From Plectrocnemia conspersa (lineage: Eukaryota > Arthropoda > Insecta > Trichoptera > Polycentropodidae), in NCBI GenBank assembly GCA_009617715.1, contig VTFK01000014.1, forward strand, positions 1,116,001 through 1,180,000: a DNA stretch of 64,000 nt, read 5' to 3'. Below the pieces are notes generated by a model that saw only the letters and a program-made list of their open reading frames with translations, was not told the DNA's origin and searched no databases. The position numbers and the translations under genes are program-made. Shown here one piece after another: positions 62,985 through 64,000 of the stretch (the stretch's first letter is position 1; the number at the start of each line of letters is the position of its first letter).

Positions 62985-64000
62985 TTTAAGGGGGAGTATT
63001 CCCCTTTGAATCTGGCCAGAAAAATGCATTTAATGTCATTTAATGAAATACTATACATTTTAATGAAATCGAAATATTAAAAAAAAGACTGCAGAATGGC
63101 AAACTTTTGCCCCTCCCTGGAAAAAGCTGTAATGACGTCCCTAATTCTAAACAGGAAATTCTCGGACTATCCCTTAAAAAAACAGTCTTAACATGTCCCG
63201 AAAATATTTTTTTAAATTTGTCATTTCAGTGAAATTATATCGGAATACATTTTCACCCGTAAATATATATATTTTTACCAGTGAAAATATAATTTATATG
63301 GCAGGTGCTAGTAAAATTATATGATTTCAACTTTTCCGTATGTAGTAATATATACATATTTATCATTATTTATTTACATGCGAAGTATAAATGTGAATTT
63401 ATATTTTCAATAGTATAGTCCAAATACATTTTCACCAGTAGATATATATTTACTAGCAAAAATATAATTTAACTAATAGGTGGTAGTGAAATTATATGCA
63501 CTTTACAATGTCTATGAAACTCAATTTGACAGTTGCGAAACGTCAATTTGCTGTTCAAACCAAGCCTAACTTAATCAAAATTCTAAAACAAATTATAGTT
63601 TTAGAACTTTCATTAGGTCAAGTCCAAGATACAAACTAAACCAACTCAACTCCCATGAGAAATTCAGCGGAAGAAGTATAGACAGAAGTCGCATCTCACA
63701 TATTGCTCTATACTTTGTCTACATTTCGATATTACACTATGTTTTAAAAATATTATAGTTATCTATACTGATATTACTACGGACTTTTGATATGAGAGTA
63801 TTGGTCAAAGTGAATTCAAATCGAATTTTGGTAATAGGAGGGCGCAAAAGCAATTATCACTTCTCAGAAGTTCAAGATTCATGTCAAAAGCAATAAAATC
63901 GTGTCGGCGCCGGGTACGCTCGGTAACGAGCGATACCACTGCGACGGCGACGGCACGATTTTATTGCTTTTGACATAATTGTTTTTTGCACTCTTCTATT
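62985..64000 (+). repeat. Repeat family A, copy 3, running off the edge
   Basis: Inverted relative to 24295-25580 and similar over its whole length. It has the AACAGTCTTAACATGTC region, TTTGACAGTTGCGAAACGTC, AAGTCGCATCTCACA and GGAGGGCGCAAAAG landmarks in the expected order. Confidence 0.75.
63883..63974. repeat. 92-bp fold-back hairpin in repeat family A
   Basis: Perfect 21-bp arms at 63883-63903 (GTCAAAAGCAATAAAATCGT plus G) and 63954-63974. The GC-rich loop contains a second perfect hairpin, CGCTCG-GTAA-CGAGCG, at 63917-63932. The equivalent arm occurs singly near 24383 in the other long copy. Confidence 0.85.

Noticed and set aside
1..64000. Prokaryote-style defence, CRISPR or biosynthetic cluster
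   Set aside because: The window is spliced eukaryotic DNA; the repeats found are transposon-derived and irregularly spaced, and neighbouring genes have unrelated roles.

Overview
This is a eukaryotic nuclear window, most likely from an insect. The genes have spliced exons with GT-AG introns, the non-coding DNA is very AT-rich, and transposon remnants are dense (piggyBac, hAT, pogo/mariner-like, Harbinger-like, non-LTR). There is also a MADF-domain gene and a short TTAGG run. The order cannot be settled from the sequence alone. I see no prokaryotic operon, CRISPR array, rRNA or tRNA gene.

Layout, left to right. (1) 1-4419, minus: SPT2/SPTY2D1 histone chaperone, C-terminus off the left edge, with a decayed piggyBac in its second intron. 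(2) 7124-9570, plus: complete TBC1D19 homologue in 11 exons. (3) 9907-14052, minus: complete eIF2B epsilon in 10 exons, tail-to-tail with TBC1D19, with a 1-kb inverted-repeat transposon carrying an 8-bp target duplication in one intron. (4) 15509-16338, plus: MADF-domain protein, divergent from eIF2B epsilon. (5) 17.6-19.8 kb: a pogo-like MITE and a broken hAT transposase. (6) 20075-22866, plus: a C2H2 protein with 26 zinc fingers containing a seven-finger tandem duplication. (7) 26035-31437, plus: caprin with a 24-glutamine tract and an RGG tail. (8) 34148-49122, minus: a ten-exon homologue of vertebrate PRR12/QSER1 with the C-terminal DUF4211 domain. Its first exons form a strongly CpG-rich block, and a 5.2-kb intron inside DUF4211 carries a TTAA-flanked piggyBac and a jockey-like fragment. 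(9) 49.7-56.6 kb: gene-free, repeat-rich DNA. (10) 56629-62058, minus: the C-terminal half of DENND5 (RUN-PLAT-RUN), with its DENN domain off the right edge. (11) 63.0-64.0 kb: a repeat that also occurs inverted at 24.3-25.6 kb and ends in a strong hairpin.

The genes are unrelated housekeeping or regulatory genes (chromatin, translation initiation, Rab traffic, RNA granules) and do not form a pathway cluster. For the spliced genes I joined exons by hand, and reading phase closes in every complete model. One join, a 70-nt intron in the PRR12-like gene, competes with a one-base indel. The most notable points are the finger-array duplication, that frame break, the duplicated splice donor in DENND5, the 39-bp GC palindrome upstream of the PRR12-like start, and several transposons whose ends and target duplications can be defined exactly.
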